DNA of 6,991 nt from Bacteroidales bacterium (GCA_016938095.1 JAFGVG010000326.1:1-6991); one strand, 5' to 3'; shown: positions 1 through 6,762, counted from the first letter of the stretch. Numbers and translations: made by a program. Notes: generated from the sequence alone by a model not told the origin.

Positions 1-2139
1 ATCAACTGATTCATCCTGGTAAATAACGCCCATGGTGCTGACAACAATTTCCTTGGCAGCAACACCAGTAAGCAGACAAACACCCATTCGCCAGTCGAAA
101 CCCAGGGGTTCAATTGCCGGTTCAATAAATTTACCGATCCTTTCGATATATGAATCGTGCGATGCTGCGGCAACCGACGGATCAGCAACGGATTGGGTTT
201 TCTGAACCGGAAAATGTCCGAGAGCCCATATCAGTATAGACGCAATCATAATGATACCGCCCATTTTTTTCAGGTATTCCGAGGCCCGCATCCACATATG
301 TTTGAGAATGGACCTGATGGTGGGCATACGGTACGGGGGAAGTTCCATGACAAAAGGTGCATCATCCGACTTAAGCACTGTGCTTTTCAGTAAAAGCGCA
401 ACTAAAATTGCCGTAAGAATACCGGTCATGTATATGCCAAACAACATAGTACCCTTGTAATCGGGGAAAATGGCCCCGATCAGCAGGATATAAACCGGTA
501 GCCGGGCACTGCACGACATAAACGGGTTAATGAGAATCGTGAGCAAACGGTTTCTGCGATTCTCAATGGTACGTGTGGCCATAATAGCGGGCACATTGCA
601 TCCAAACCCCATAATGAGCGGAATAAACGATTGACCGTGTAAGCCAATCTTGTGCATAAGTTTATCGGTTATAAAAGCTGCCCGTGCCATATAACCGGTA
701 TCTTCCATAAGTGAAATGAAAAAGAACAGGATAAGGATATTGGGCAGGAAAACGATTACCCCTCCTACCCCACCTACTATTCCCTCAGAAAGAAGTTGTT
801 TGAGCGATCCATCGGCCATGTAATGGTCCAATGTTCCCGACAAGAGGTTTACGCCCTGTTCAATCCAATCCTGTGGATAAGCCCCAAGGTTAAAAGTAGC
901 TGAGAACATTACCCACATAAAAAGCAGGAATACGGGAATTCCCAGTATGCGGTTTGTCATCAGGTAGTCGATACTATTGGTTATCTTTCTCCTGTCGATC
1001 AGGCCAGGTTTAAAGGTTTCGCGCAGGGCACCCGAAATAAATCCGTATCGGGCATCGGTAATTATGGTCTCAGCAGGTTCTCCTAACAGGCTCTCAATTC
1101 GGTCAGATTCTTCACGTGATATTTTAATAATCTCCTTAAAATGAGGCGAATGAATAATACAATCTTCGGCATGCCGGTCCTTTCCAAGCAATCTGAGAGC
1201 AATAAACCTGGGAGCAATGGTGCCATTACCCGGCAAATCATTGACCTGTTTTAATTCTGCAATAATGCGAGAAACAGAGGTTTCAACCTCATAACCATAA
1301 TTGATTTTTACGCTGCGTAAATAGGGTTCGGTTCCGGTGTGAACTTCAATAATTTTAGTAAAGAGCTTTTTGATACCACGTCCACGCGAGCCAACGGTTG
1401 GCACAAAAGGAATGCCAAGCATGCGGCCCAGTTCGTTGTAATCAAACCGGTCGTGGTTTCTCACCAGCTCATCGAACATATTCAGCGCCACCACCACCTT
1501 AACATTCATATCAATCAGTTGGGTGGTAAGGTAGAGGTTTCTTTCGAGGTTAGCCGCGTCAACAATGTTGACAACCACATCGGGACTTTCACGAAGAATG
1601 AAATCGCGTACGAACAATTCCTCGGGCGAGTAGGCCGATATGGAATAGGTGCCGGGTAAATCGGTGATGTGAAAAGCTGTGTCGCCCAGGTAAAAAACAG
1701 CAGTTTTTGAACTGACGGTAACGCCTGTATAATTGCCCACATGCTCATGTGAACGGGTGGCATAGTTAAACAAGGTGGTCTTTCCGGAGTTTGGATTTCC
1801 CACCAGTGCAACCTTTATCACGCGCGAGGACCCGTTGAAAGAGGGGTGTTCATCGGCCCACATGGCGTCGGCCTGAAAGCATGGCTCATCAATCCGTTGT
1901 CGCTCACAAAAACTGACCAGGATCATGGCCGCCTCGGTGCGGCGAAGCGAAACATTATACCCCATAATGCTGAACTCGACCGGGTCGTTTAGCGGTGCGT
2001 TTTTGATTACGGTAACCTTTTTGCCTTTTACAAAACCCATCTCGCCAATTCGTCTTCTAAAGGCTCCTCTCCCTCCAACATGCTCAATAAAAACACTTTC
2101 ACCGGCTCTGATATCCGATAATCTTGCGGTACCCGTCAT
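1..2139 (-). CDS. feoB: FeoA-FeoB fusion, GTP-dependent ferrous iron transporter (C-terminus cut by window edge)
   Basis: Imports Fe(II) across the inner membrane. My translation of the minus strand gives 713 uninterrupted codons from the ATG at 2139 to the window edge. Residues 1-75 form an FeoA-type SH3-like domain (RRRIGEMGF, APLNDPVEFSIMGY, SLRR). The FeoB G domain follows: G1 GNPNSGKT at 114-121, HVGNYTGVTV around 133-142, G3 DLPG at 160-163, G4 NMFD at 220-223 and G5-like GSRGRG from 250. The membrane part carries FeoB signatures: LPNILILFF (466-474), EDTGYMARAAF (479-489), GFGCNVPAIMATRT (511-524), PFMSCSARLPVY (539-550), PFVMELPPYR (595-604) and AAKEIVVSTMGV (694-705). FeoA fused to FeoB is common in Bacteroidota. 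Roughly the last hundred residues should lie beyond position 1. The start is set by the FeoA domain; no in-frame ATG is seen just upstream. No frameshift or lost catalytic motif was seen. Confidence 0.97.
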   Translation of the reverse strand, partial: MTGTARLSDIRAGESVFIEHVGGRGAFRRRIGEMGFVKGKKVTVIKNAPLNDPVEFSIMGYNVSLRRTEAAMILVSFCERQRIDEPCFQADAMWADEHPSFNGSSRVIKVALVGNPNSGKTTLFNYATRSHEHVGNYTGVTVSSKTAVFYLGDTAFHITDLPGTYSISAYSPEELFVRDFILRESPDVVVNIVDAANLERNLYLTTQLIDMNVKVVVALNMFDELVRNHDRFDYNELGRMLGIPFVPTVGSRGRGIKKLFTKIIEVHTGTEPYLRSVKINYGYEVETSVSRIIAELKQVNDLPGNGTIAPRFIALRLLGKDRHAEDCIIHSPHFKEIIKISREESDRIESLLGEPAETIITDARYGFISGALRETFKPGLIDRRKITNSIDYLMTNRILGIPVFLLFMWVMFSATFNLGAYPQDWIEQGVNLLSGTLDHYMADGSLKQLLSEGIVGGVGGVIVFLPNILILFFFISLMEDTGYMARAAFITDKLMHKIGLHGQSFIPLIMGFGCNVPAIMATRTIENRRNRLLTILINPFMSCSARLPVYILLIGAIFPDYKGTMLFGIYMTGILTAILVALLLKSTVLKSDDAPFVMELPPYRMPTIRSILKHMWMRASEYLKKMGGIIMIASILIWALGHFPVQKTQSVADPSVAAASHDSYIERIGKFIEPAIEPLGFDWRMGVCLLTGVAAKEIVVSTMGVIYQDESVD

Positions 2140-2225
2140 GTAATGAAAATAATCGGCAATTTTAACGATAAAATACGGTGTAGACAATACCCATATTTGG
2201 GGAATTTTTTCAAAACCACTATTTT

Positions 2226-2268
2226 ATTGTTCATTATAACTTTTATGTTAGGATTATTGGTGAACAAT
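2226..2268. promoter_or_regulatory. Inverted repeat in the divergent feoAB / 2306 intergenic region, possible operator
   Basis: The 166-base gap between the two divergent genes contains a perfect 8-bp inverted repeat, ATTGTTCA at 2226-2233 and TGAACAAT at 2261-2268, separated by 27 bases. A smaller TAAC-N6-GTTA pair (2237-2250) lies inside it but is not concentric. feo genes are usually iron-regulated by Fur- or DtxR-type repressors, so an operator is plausible here. Neither arm matches a consensus I can name, and no clean TAnnTTTG was found for either gene in this gap; the nearest is CATATTTG at 2192-2199, one mismatch, on the plus strand. Short A/T-rich inverted repeats also arise by chance. 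Confidence 0.25.
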
Positions 2269-2305
2269 CTTTAACTTTATTTAAAGGCATAAAAAACTGC
2301 TGTAT

Positions 2306-3046
2306 ATGGAACAATACGAAAACATATACGATAAGATTCAGGAATTACTGGGTGATATTCCGGGTAATTTGTCCATACTCGAACAGCAGATTGACGCCGA
2401 CGTGCAACTCGAATATTATGAATATTCGAAAAAGCTGAATAACCATTTTAACCCGCAGGAAATTCTGCGAAAGCGCGAATCGATTTTCAGGCACGACTTT
2501 CCGATCGAAGACAAAAAAAAGATGATGGTTCGGCTGGCCAGTATTGACAGCATTGAAGCTTACCGTACACTTGAAAAATATAACAAAAACGGTTCGGACC
2601 AACTAAAGGACTGGGCTGCACTTGCCATGCAGGAGTGCAAGTTACTACTCGAAAGCAAACTGCTTGATGAAAGCCAGGTATTGATTTCCACCGGATTGGG
2701 CGGTAAGGGGCTGAAATTAAGGTATTTTACGGTTTTGTTATCCACCAGCGAACAGCCTTATTCCGCCTTTCAGAAAAAGCTCATTACAAATGAGACCCGT
2801 TTTGCCATCAAACGATCGGGGGGTGAAACCGAAAAAGTGCGTTTTAATCGTGAAATTTGTACCATACTCAGTATTATCCCTTTAAAGATACCCATACAGG
2901 CGCTTTTCGATGGGGTTATACAAGAATGCAACCAATATGGCAATTTTATTAAACCCGATTACATCATCACCAATGTAAGAATTATTTGCAACCGCGAAAT
3001 TCGGGAAATGGCGCAAAGAAGCCGTATAAAAACAAAACCCGGATGA
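2306..3046 (+). CDS. Conserved-looking hypothetical protein, 246 aa, function unknown
   Basis: I do not recognise a named family. The protein is soluble in appearance, with no signal peptide or membrane segment. Residues 1-125 look mostly helical and charged; the stretch at about 79-118 (IDSIEAYRTLEKY, then LKDWAALAMQECKLLLE) resembles a pair of HEAT-like helices. A distinctive STGLGGKGLKLRYF motif at 128-141 begins the C-terminal part, which looks mixed alpha/beta (FTVLLSTS, TRFAIKRSGG, ILSIIPLKIPI) and ends in a basic tail (RSRIKTKPG). The ATG at 2306 starts the long open frame 20 codons before the first likely helix break. It is divergent from feoAB and converges with the PUR-like gene, so it is probably a single-gene unit. 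Its last three codons sit inside the terminator stem. Codon use and base composition look like those of its neighbours. Confidence 0.85.
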   Translation: MEQYENIYDKIQELLGDIPGNLSILEQQIDADVQLEYYEYSKKLNNHFNPQEILRKRESIFRHDFPIEDKKKMMVRLASIDSIEAYRTLEKYNKNGSDQLKDWAALAMQECKLLLESKLLDESQVLISTGLGGKGLKLRYFTVLLSTSEQPYSAFQKKLITNETRFAIKRSGGETEKVRFNREICTILSIIPLKIPIQALFDGVIQECNQYGNFIKPDYIITNVRIICNREIREMAQRSRIKTKPG

Positions 3047-3064
3047 CATAAGCCATCCGGGTTT
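3035..3064. terminator. Bidirectional intrinsic terminator between convergent genes
   Basis: A perfect 11-bp stem, AAACCCGGATG (3035-3045) paired with CATCCGGGTTT (3054-3064), closes an 8-base loop. On the plus strand it is followed by ATTGTTTT; on the minus strand by TTTGTTTTTA. Both sides therefore offer a T-rich tail, as expected for a shared terminator between tail-to-tail genes. The left arm overlaps the end of the 246-aa gene, including its TGA. Confidence 0.9.
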
Positions 3065-3082
3065 ATTGTTTTAGCCTGGATG

Positions 3083-3481
3083 TCAGTTGTTGTGATTCTT
3101 CTCCTGAAATTCCACACTTTCAAGATCGTCGAAATCAACATTGGTGTAATCGTCTTCTGAGGCGACATCCCCGTTCATCATTTCGTCGTAGTGATCCGAA
3201 TGCCTAACCGTTTGGATAAACTCGATCACTTCCTGGAAACCATCCGCAAACTTCTCAAAATCTTCTTTATACAAAAAGATTTTGTGCTTTTCGAAATAAA
3301 AGCGGCCGTCTTTCTGAAAACGTTTTTTACTCTCGGTAATGGTCAGGAAATAGTCATTTCTTCGGGTTGCCTTAACATCAAAAAAATAGGTCCTCTTTCC
3401 TGCTCTCACAGCCTTCGAAAAGATCTCCCGGTGATCGGAATCTTCGATGACTTCGTTTTTGTCATTCCGTTCATCAATCAT
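3083..3481 (-). CDS. PUR-alpha-like nucleic-acid-binding protein (DUF3276 family)
   Basis: A 132-residue protein matching the bacterial PUR-alpha-like family (DUF3276), typical of Bacteroidota and related to the Borrelia PUR-domain DNA/RNA-binding protein. Family features seen: REIFSKAVRAGKRTYFFDVKATR at 18-40, NDYFLTITESKKRF at 42-55, and FEKHKIFLYKEDFEKF at 63-78, giving the beta-strand-rich PUR fold ending in a helix (about 74-92). The last 35 residues are strongly acidic (DHYDEMM, SEDDY, DFDDLESVEF), a low-complexity tail. The ATG at 3481 is the only good start. Family members bind single-stranded nucleic acids or RNA; the role in this organism is not established. The gene is transcribed away from nusB and ends at the shared terminator, so it is likely monocistronic. 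The overlapping plus-strand reading frame is a shadow. Confidence 0.92.
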   Translation of the reverse strand: MIDERNDKNEVIEDSDHREIFSKAVRAGKRTYFFDVKATRRNDYFLTITESKKRFQKDGRFYFEKHKIFLYKEDFEKFADGFQEVIEFIQTVRHSDHYDEMMNGDVASEDDYTNVDFDDLESVEFQEKNHNN

Positions 3482-3519
3482 AACATTTGGGTTTTATTAG
3501 TAGAGATTATTAGCCATTT

Positions 3520-3527
3520 CAAAAATA
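3520..3527 (-). promoter_or_regulatory. Candidate -7 box for the PUR-like gene
   Basis: Read on the minus strand this is TATTTTTG, an exact match to the Bacteroidota -7 motif TAnnTTTG. It lies 38 bases before the ATG at 3481, which would give a leader of roughly 30 bases. The upstream -33 element is weak: a TTT about 21 bases further up. The region is A/T-rich, so chance matches are a concern. Confidence 0.5.
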
Positions 3528-3593
3528 AAAAATTTATCGTTCAGACAGAAAGTTTTTATCATTTTAATTGGTGTTTTTGACGAAAAATGATTA

Positions 3594-3668
3594 ACTTATG
3601 AAATTTCAACTCCCTGTAAAAGTTCAAAAAAAACCACTTAATTTGCACTCGTAAATTTGTTCATAAGT
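3594..3668. repeat. 9-bp inverted repeat spanning the nusB promoter region
   Basis: ACTTATGAA (3594-3602) and TTCATAAGT (3660-3668) are perfect inverted copies separated by 57 bases. The two candidate -7 boxes for nusB lie between or just inside the arms. Each arm is also next to an AAATTT. It could be a looping operator for the divergent PUR-like/nusB pair, or a chance repeat in A/T-rich DNA. Confidence 0.25.
3638..3659 (+). promoter_or_regulatory. Candidate -7 boxes for nusB
   Basis: TAAATTTG at 3652-3659 matches TAnnTTTG exactly and sits 40 bases before the nusB ATG. TTAATTTG at 3638-3645 has one mismatch but is followed by CACTCG, a context I have often seen after such boxes in this phylum. 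No clear TTTG -33 element is present at the usual distance for either, so which one is used cannot be decided by eye. Confidence 0.5.
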
Positions 3669-3699
3669 ATTTGTTTGATAAAACGCGGTTCTTTACAAC

Positions 3700-4650
3700 A
3701 TGATTAGCAGAAGGATTTTAAGAATCAAGATTTTACAGCTTTTGTACGCCTACTTTCAGGGTGCGGATAGTTCCATTAACAAGCATGAAAAAGAGCTGTT
3801 TTTCAGCATACAAAAGACCTACGATCTATACCATTACATGCTGTTGCTGATAATTGACCTGGCCGATTATGCCAACGCCCGGATTGAAGTAGCCCTGCAG
3901 AAAAAGATACCGACACGCGAAGATTTAAACCCCAACACAAAATTTGTTGACAATCAGATAATCCATCAACTGAGAATAAACAGGCAACTCAATCAATACC
4001 TCAACACCAACCGGCTTTCGTGGGTGAATTCTCCCGAACTCATCAAAAAACTGCACAACCGGGTGAGGATGACCTCCTATTTTAAAGAATATATGGAGGA
4101 TCCTGCACGCGATTATGAACAGGACAAAAAACTCATAATCGAAATTTTTACCTCAGAAATCATTAACACCGAAGGCATATACCAGACGCTCGAAGAACAG
4201 AGCATTTACTGGAACGATGAGATTGAATTTGTAATCAGCATGATTGCGCGTACCCTTAAAGGATTCAAAAGCGAGGATGCTGAAGATGCCCAATTGCTGT
4301 CGCTTTTCAAAAACGACGATGACAAGGCCTTTGCACACGATTTGTTCCGAAAAGCCATCGTTAACAAGGAGGAATATTCCAAACTGATAGAATCCTTTAC
4401 CGAAAACTGGGATGTCGACCGCATTGCCTTTATTGACATGCTGATACTGGTATTGGCCATCACCGAAGCCACTTCCTTTCCTTCGATTCCTACCCGTGTA
4501 ACCTTAAACGAGTATCTCGAAATTGCCAAATTCTACAGTACCGAAAAAAGTAGTGTTTTCATCAATGGATTGCTCGACAAGATTTTCAAACACCTGAAAG
4601 ACGAGAACAAAATCGTTAAAACCGGACGTGGTCTGATAGGCGAAGTTTAG
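3700..4650 (+). CDS. nusB: Transcription antitermination factor NusB, long Bacteroidota form
   Basis: NusB binds boxA RNA with NusE (ribosomal protein S10) and helps RNA polymerase read through rRNA operons. The N-terminus (SRRILRIKILQLLYAYFQG, residues 3-21) is the first NusB helix. The family's C-terminal core is clear at about 208-298: DKAFAHDLFRKAIVNKEEY, NWDVDRIAFIDMLILVLAITE, IPTRVTLNEYLEIAKFYSTEKSSVFINGLLDKI. The protein has 316 residues against about 140 in Escherichia coli; the extra length lies mainly in residues 22-205, a helical, charged insert. Long NusB proteins are usual in Bacteroidota. The ATG at 3700 starts exactly at the conserved N-terminus. yajC follows 98 bases later with its own promoter match, so nusB may be transcribed separately as well as with the downstream genes. 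Confidence 0.95.
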   Translation: MISRRILRIKILQLLYAYFQGADSSINKHEKELFFSIQKTYDLYHYMLLLIIDLADYANARIEVALQKKIPTREDLNPNTKFVDNQIIHQLRINRQLNQYLNTNRLSWVNSPELIKKLHNRVRMTSYFKEYMEDPARDYEQDKKLIIEIFTSEIINTEGIYQTLEEQSIYWNDEIEFVISMIARTLKGFKSEDAEDAQLLSLFKNDDDKAFAHDLFRKAIVNKEEYSKLIESFTENWDVDRIAFIDMLILVLAITEATSFPSIPTRVTLNEYLEIAKFYSTEKSSVFINGLLDKIFKHLKDENKIVKTGRGLIGEV

Positions 4651-4684
4651 CAAAAGGCGCAGGTGTGGAGTAAAAAAATATGCT

Positions 4685-4692
4685 TAACTTTG
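4685..4692 (+). promoter_or_regulatory. Candidate -7 box for yajC
   Basis: TAACTTTG, followed by CAG, is an exact TAnnTTTG match in the 98-base nusB-yajC gap. It lies 56 bases before the yajC ATG, predicting a leader of roughly 50 bases. The -33 side offers only a weak TGTG at 4664-4667, 17 bases upstream. No terminator hairpin was seen after nusB. Confidence 0.6.
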
Positions 4693-4748
4693 CAGTTTTG
4701 AAAATGAAAAACACTTAACCATTTTATCATTATTAATTAATTCGACAC

Positions 4749-5084
4749 ATGATGAGCAATCTCCTTACAGTTCTTTTAATGTCTCCTGCCCAGCAGGGAT
4801 CACAATCCAATCCATGGTCCTCGCTTATTCCGCTGCTTTTAATCATGGTGGTTTTTTATTTCTTCCTCATCAGGCCACAAATGAAAAGGCAGAAGGAACT
4901 TAAAAACTTCCGTGAATCGCTAAAAAAAGGTGATCATATCATTACCGCCGGGGGCATATACGGAAAAATCAATAATATTTCCGACAATGTAATTACTGTT
5001 GATGTTGGAAATAACGTGCTGCTGAAGGTTGATAAAAGCGCTGTTTTACGTGACACCTCCGATGTGCAAAATCAACAGCAATAA
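4749..5084 (+). CDS. yajC: Preprotein translocase subunit YajC
   Basis: YajC is a small inner-membrane protein that associates with SecDF and the SecYEG translocon. At 111 residues it has the family's usual length. A short N-terminal stretch rich in Q and S leads to one membrane segment at about 24-41 (SSLIPLLLIMVVFYFFLI), followed at once by the hallmark IRPQMKRQKELKNFRESLKKGD (41-62) and TAGGIYGKINNI (66-77). The cytoplasmic beta-rich domain ends with VDKSAVL and a polar tail. The gene starts with two adjacent ATG codons (4749 and 4752); either could be used. It stands between nusB and a YbbR-domain gene, without secDF beside it in this window. Confidence 0.95.
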   Translation: MMSNLLTVLLMSPAQQGSQSNPWSSLIPLLLIMVVFYFFLIRPQMKRQKELKNFRESLKKGDHIITAGGIYGKINNISDNVITVDVGNNVLLKVDKSAVLRDTSDVQNQQQ

Positions 5085-5087
5085 TTA

Positions 5088-5117
5088 TTTGAATGTTCAG
5101 CGTTTAAGGTATATTTG
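5088..5117 (+). promoter_or_regulatory. Candidate promoter for the YbbR-coaE operon
   Basis: TTTG at 5088-5091 and TATATTTG at 5110-5117 are separated by 18 bases. Both elements match the Bacteroidota -33 and -7 consensus, making this the best two-part promoter in the window. Transcription would begin near 5124, leaving a very short leader of about 17 bases before the TTG at 5141. It overlaps the inverted repeat at 5092-5142. Confidence 0.6.
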
Positions 5118-5142
5118 TGATGTACTTTAAACGCTGAGCATT
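5092..5142 (+). repeat. 20-bp inverted repeat (RNA hairpin) abutting the TTG start of the YbbR gene
   Basis: Left arm 5092-5111 and right arm 5123-5142 are inverted copies around an 11-base loop (TATTTGTGATG). Eighteen of twenty positions are Watson-Crick pairs. The other two (5096/5138 and 5108/5126) are T-G and G-T, so they become G-U wobbles in plus-strand RNA. The last two stem bases are the first two of the TTG start codon. No T-run follows, so this is not a classical intrinsic terminator, although it could still end or process yajC transcripts. Confidence 0.8.
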
Positions 5143-6160
5143 GGATACCGATCTTAGAAAAAATCTGCTTTCCCTGCTGAAGAAGTATTTGCAAAGAATC
5201 ACAAAGTCCTCTTTTCTCCAGGAAGGACGATTCATCATCTTCTTCATTTTCGTCATCATTTCATCGGTTTTCTGGTTTGTGCGTGCGCTGGGAGAACAAT
5301 ACGACACTGTTGTCGAATACCCCGTCCGTTATATCAATTTTCCCGAAGACAAGGTATTGATCGGCGAAGTTCCCGAAAAACTCAGGTTAACTGTCCGTGC
5401 CAGTGGTTTTACCGTGCTGAAAAGCAAACTCAACCTGAATATTGCCCCCCTGAGATTCAACGTTAATTCATTCTCCCTGAATAGTCTGGGAACAGATACT
5501 TTTTATGTGATTACCGAAACCATCCGTAACGTGCTGTCGGATGAACTCGACAACACTATTATTACCAACATCGCACCCGACACCCTGTTTTTCAGGTTTT
5601 CTTCGCTGGCCATAAAACGTGTGGCTGTCAAACCTTTACTGGTCATACACAACAAGTTCTTTCAGCAGCAGTATATGCAAAACGGGAAGATAGGGGTAAC
5701 CCCCGACAGTATTATTATTTCGGGACCGAGATACCTGATCAACGATATCCGGTATGTTTCAACCGAACCCTTAAGCTTTAATAACCTACGAGATACCCTT
5801 ATCTCAGAAACCCGGCTCAAACCTGTTGAACTGATTACCTTCTCACAACAAAAGGTAAGGATTACCATACCGGTTGATCGTTTTACCGAGGTAGAAAAAC
5901 AACTTCCCCTTGTTACCATAAATGTCCCCGATTCACTGAATATGGTGGCAATACCCGGACAGGTAACGGTTACCTACCGGGTATGCCTGAGCAGCTATAA
6001 CCGGGTTGCGAACACGCCCATTACCCCAGTAGTGGATTATTTCGAAATACGTGAAAACACATTGCAACGTTTAACGGTATTTCTGACCGATACCCCCGAT
6101 TTTGTCAGCAATGTGCATATTAACCCCAAGCTCACCGAATTTTTAATCACCCGTAAATGA
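5141..6160 (+). CDS. ybbR: YbbR-domain, membrane-anchored extracytoplasmic protein
   Basis: A 339-residue protein with a basic N-terminus, one membrane anchor at about 31-48 (FIIFFIFVIISSVFWFVRAL) and a large beta-rich part predicted to lie outside the cytoplasm. YbbR-like repeats are suggested by VRYINFPEDKVLIGEVPEKL with TVRASGFTVL (62-92) and by GVTPDSIIISGPRYLINDI with a strand-rich tail (185-203); a further repeat may lie near 255-282. In Firmicutes the YbbR protein CdaR regulates the diadenylate cyclase CdaA. No cyclase gene is seen here, so that role should not be assumed. The start is unusual: an in-frame TGA at 5135-5137 precedes it, no ATG occurs before the membrane segment, and TTG at 5141 is the first usable codon, with TTG at 5189 as the alternative. 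Its stop overlaps the coaE start as ATGA. Confidence 0.88.
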   Translation: MDTDLRKNLLSLLKKYLQRITKSSFLQEGRFIIFFIFVIISSVFWFVRALGEQYDTVVEYPVRYINFPEDKVLIGEVPEKLRLTVRASGFTVLKSKLNLNIAPLRFNVNSFSLNSLGTDTFYVITETIRNVLSDELDNTIITNIAPDTLFFRFSSLAIKRVAVKPLLVIHNKFFQQQYMQNGKIGVTPDSIIISGPRYLINDIRYVSTEPLSFNNLRDTLISETRLKPVELITFSQQKVRITIPVDRFTEVEKQLPLVTINVPDSLNMVAIPGQVTVTYRVCLSSYNRVANTPITPVVDYFEIRENTLQRLTVFLTDTPDFVSNVHINPKLTEFLITRK

Positions 6161-6762
6161 AAATTATCGGTGTAACAGGCGGAATTGGCAGCGGAAAATC
6201 GTTGATTTGCCGTGTTTTTGCTTTACTTAACGTGCCTGTTTACAATGCCGACCTATGGGCACGGGAACTCACCAACAGTGACCCAACTATTATGGATGGT
6301 CTGAAACAACTGATGGGTGAAACCATCTACAACAAGGGTGTACTAGACAGATCGTTGATGGCCGATTTTGTTTTCAGAGACAAATCGCTGCTTGCAAAAG
6401 TGAACCAGTTAATTCACCCACAGGTATATCATCATTTTAACAACTGGTGCAACAGGCATAACCATTGTCACTATGTGCTGCACGAAAGCGCTGTTATTTT
6501 TGAAAGCAACGGTAGCCGGTATTTTGAAAGTGTTGTAACAGTAAGTGCACCTCCCGACCTCAGGATAAGCAGGGTACTGGAGCGTGAGGGAATGACCCGG
6601 GAAAAAGCCCTGGCTGTAATCAGCAATCAGCTTTCCGAAAAAGCGCGAATTGCCCGGGCAGATTACGTAATTGTTAACGATGAAACCCGGCTGGTCATTC
6701 CGCAGGTACTGAAACTGCACCAGCTGTTTTGTAGCAGGAATGACGAAGAGATAATAATATAG
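6157..6762 (+). CDS. coaE: Dephospho-CoA kinase
   Basis: CoaE phosphorylates the 3'-hydroxyl of the ribose in dephospho-CoA, using ATP, in the final step of coenzyme A synthesis in the cytoplasm. The 201-residue length is normal. Visible motifs: P-loop GGIGSGKS (8-15); VPVYNADLWAREL (26-38) with the substrate-site aspartate; LIHPQV (85-90); HESAVIFES (109-117); the lid-like stretch RISRVLEREGMTREKALAVISNQ (136-158) with its conserved arginines; and ADYVIVND (168-175), the usual C-terminal element. The start overlaps the YbbR stop by 4 bases, which indicates translational coupling and one operon. A repeat-based hairpin begins 2 bases after the stop codon and may mark the transcript end. Confidence 0.96.
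   Translation: MKIIGVTGGIGSGKSLICRVFALLNVPVYNADLWARELTNSDPTIMDGLKQLMGETIYNKGVLDRSLMADFVFRDKSLLAKVNQLIHPQVYHHFNNWCNRHNHCHYVLHESAVIFESNGSRYFESVVTVSAPPDLRISRVLEREGMTREKALAVISNQLSEKARIARADYVIVNDETRLVIPQVLKLHQLFCSRNDEEIII

Noticed and set aside
157..2143. Several plus- and minus-strand open frames of 69-106 codons within the feoAB region
   Set aside because: The feoAB frame is continuous with all motifs in order; these are out-of-frame or antisense shadows with no family resemblance.
2241..2265. DtxR/IdeR-type iron box around GTTAGG
   Set aside because: Only a half-site-like GTTAGG is present; the expected matching half on the other side is missing.
3191..3580. Plus-strand open frame of 129 codons over the PUR-like gene
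   Set aside because: It is antisense to a well-supported DUF3276 gene, runs into the A/T-rich divergent promoter region, and resembles no family.
4153..4529. Minus-strand frames inside nusB
   Set aside because: They lie opposite the conserved NusB core and have no upstream signals or recognisable domains.
5120..5137. ATG at 5120 as start of the YbbR gene
   Set aside because: It is in frame but stopped by TGA after five codons.
5092..5142. Classical intrinsic terminator after yajC
   Set aside because: The stem is strong but followed by TTGGATACC instead of a T-run, and the next gene starts inside its last bases.
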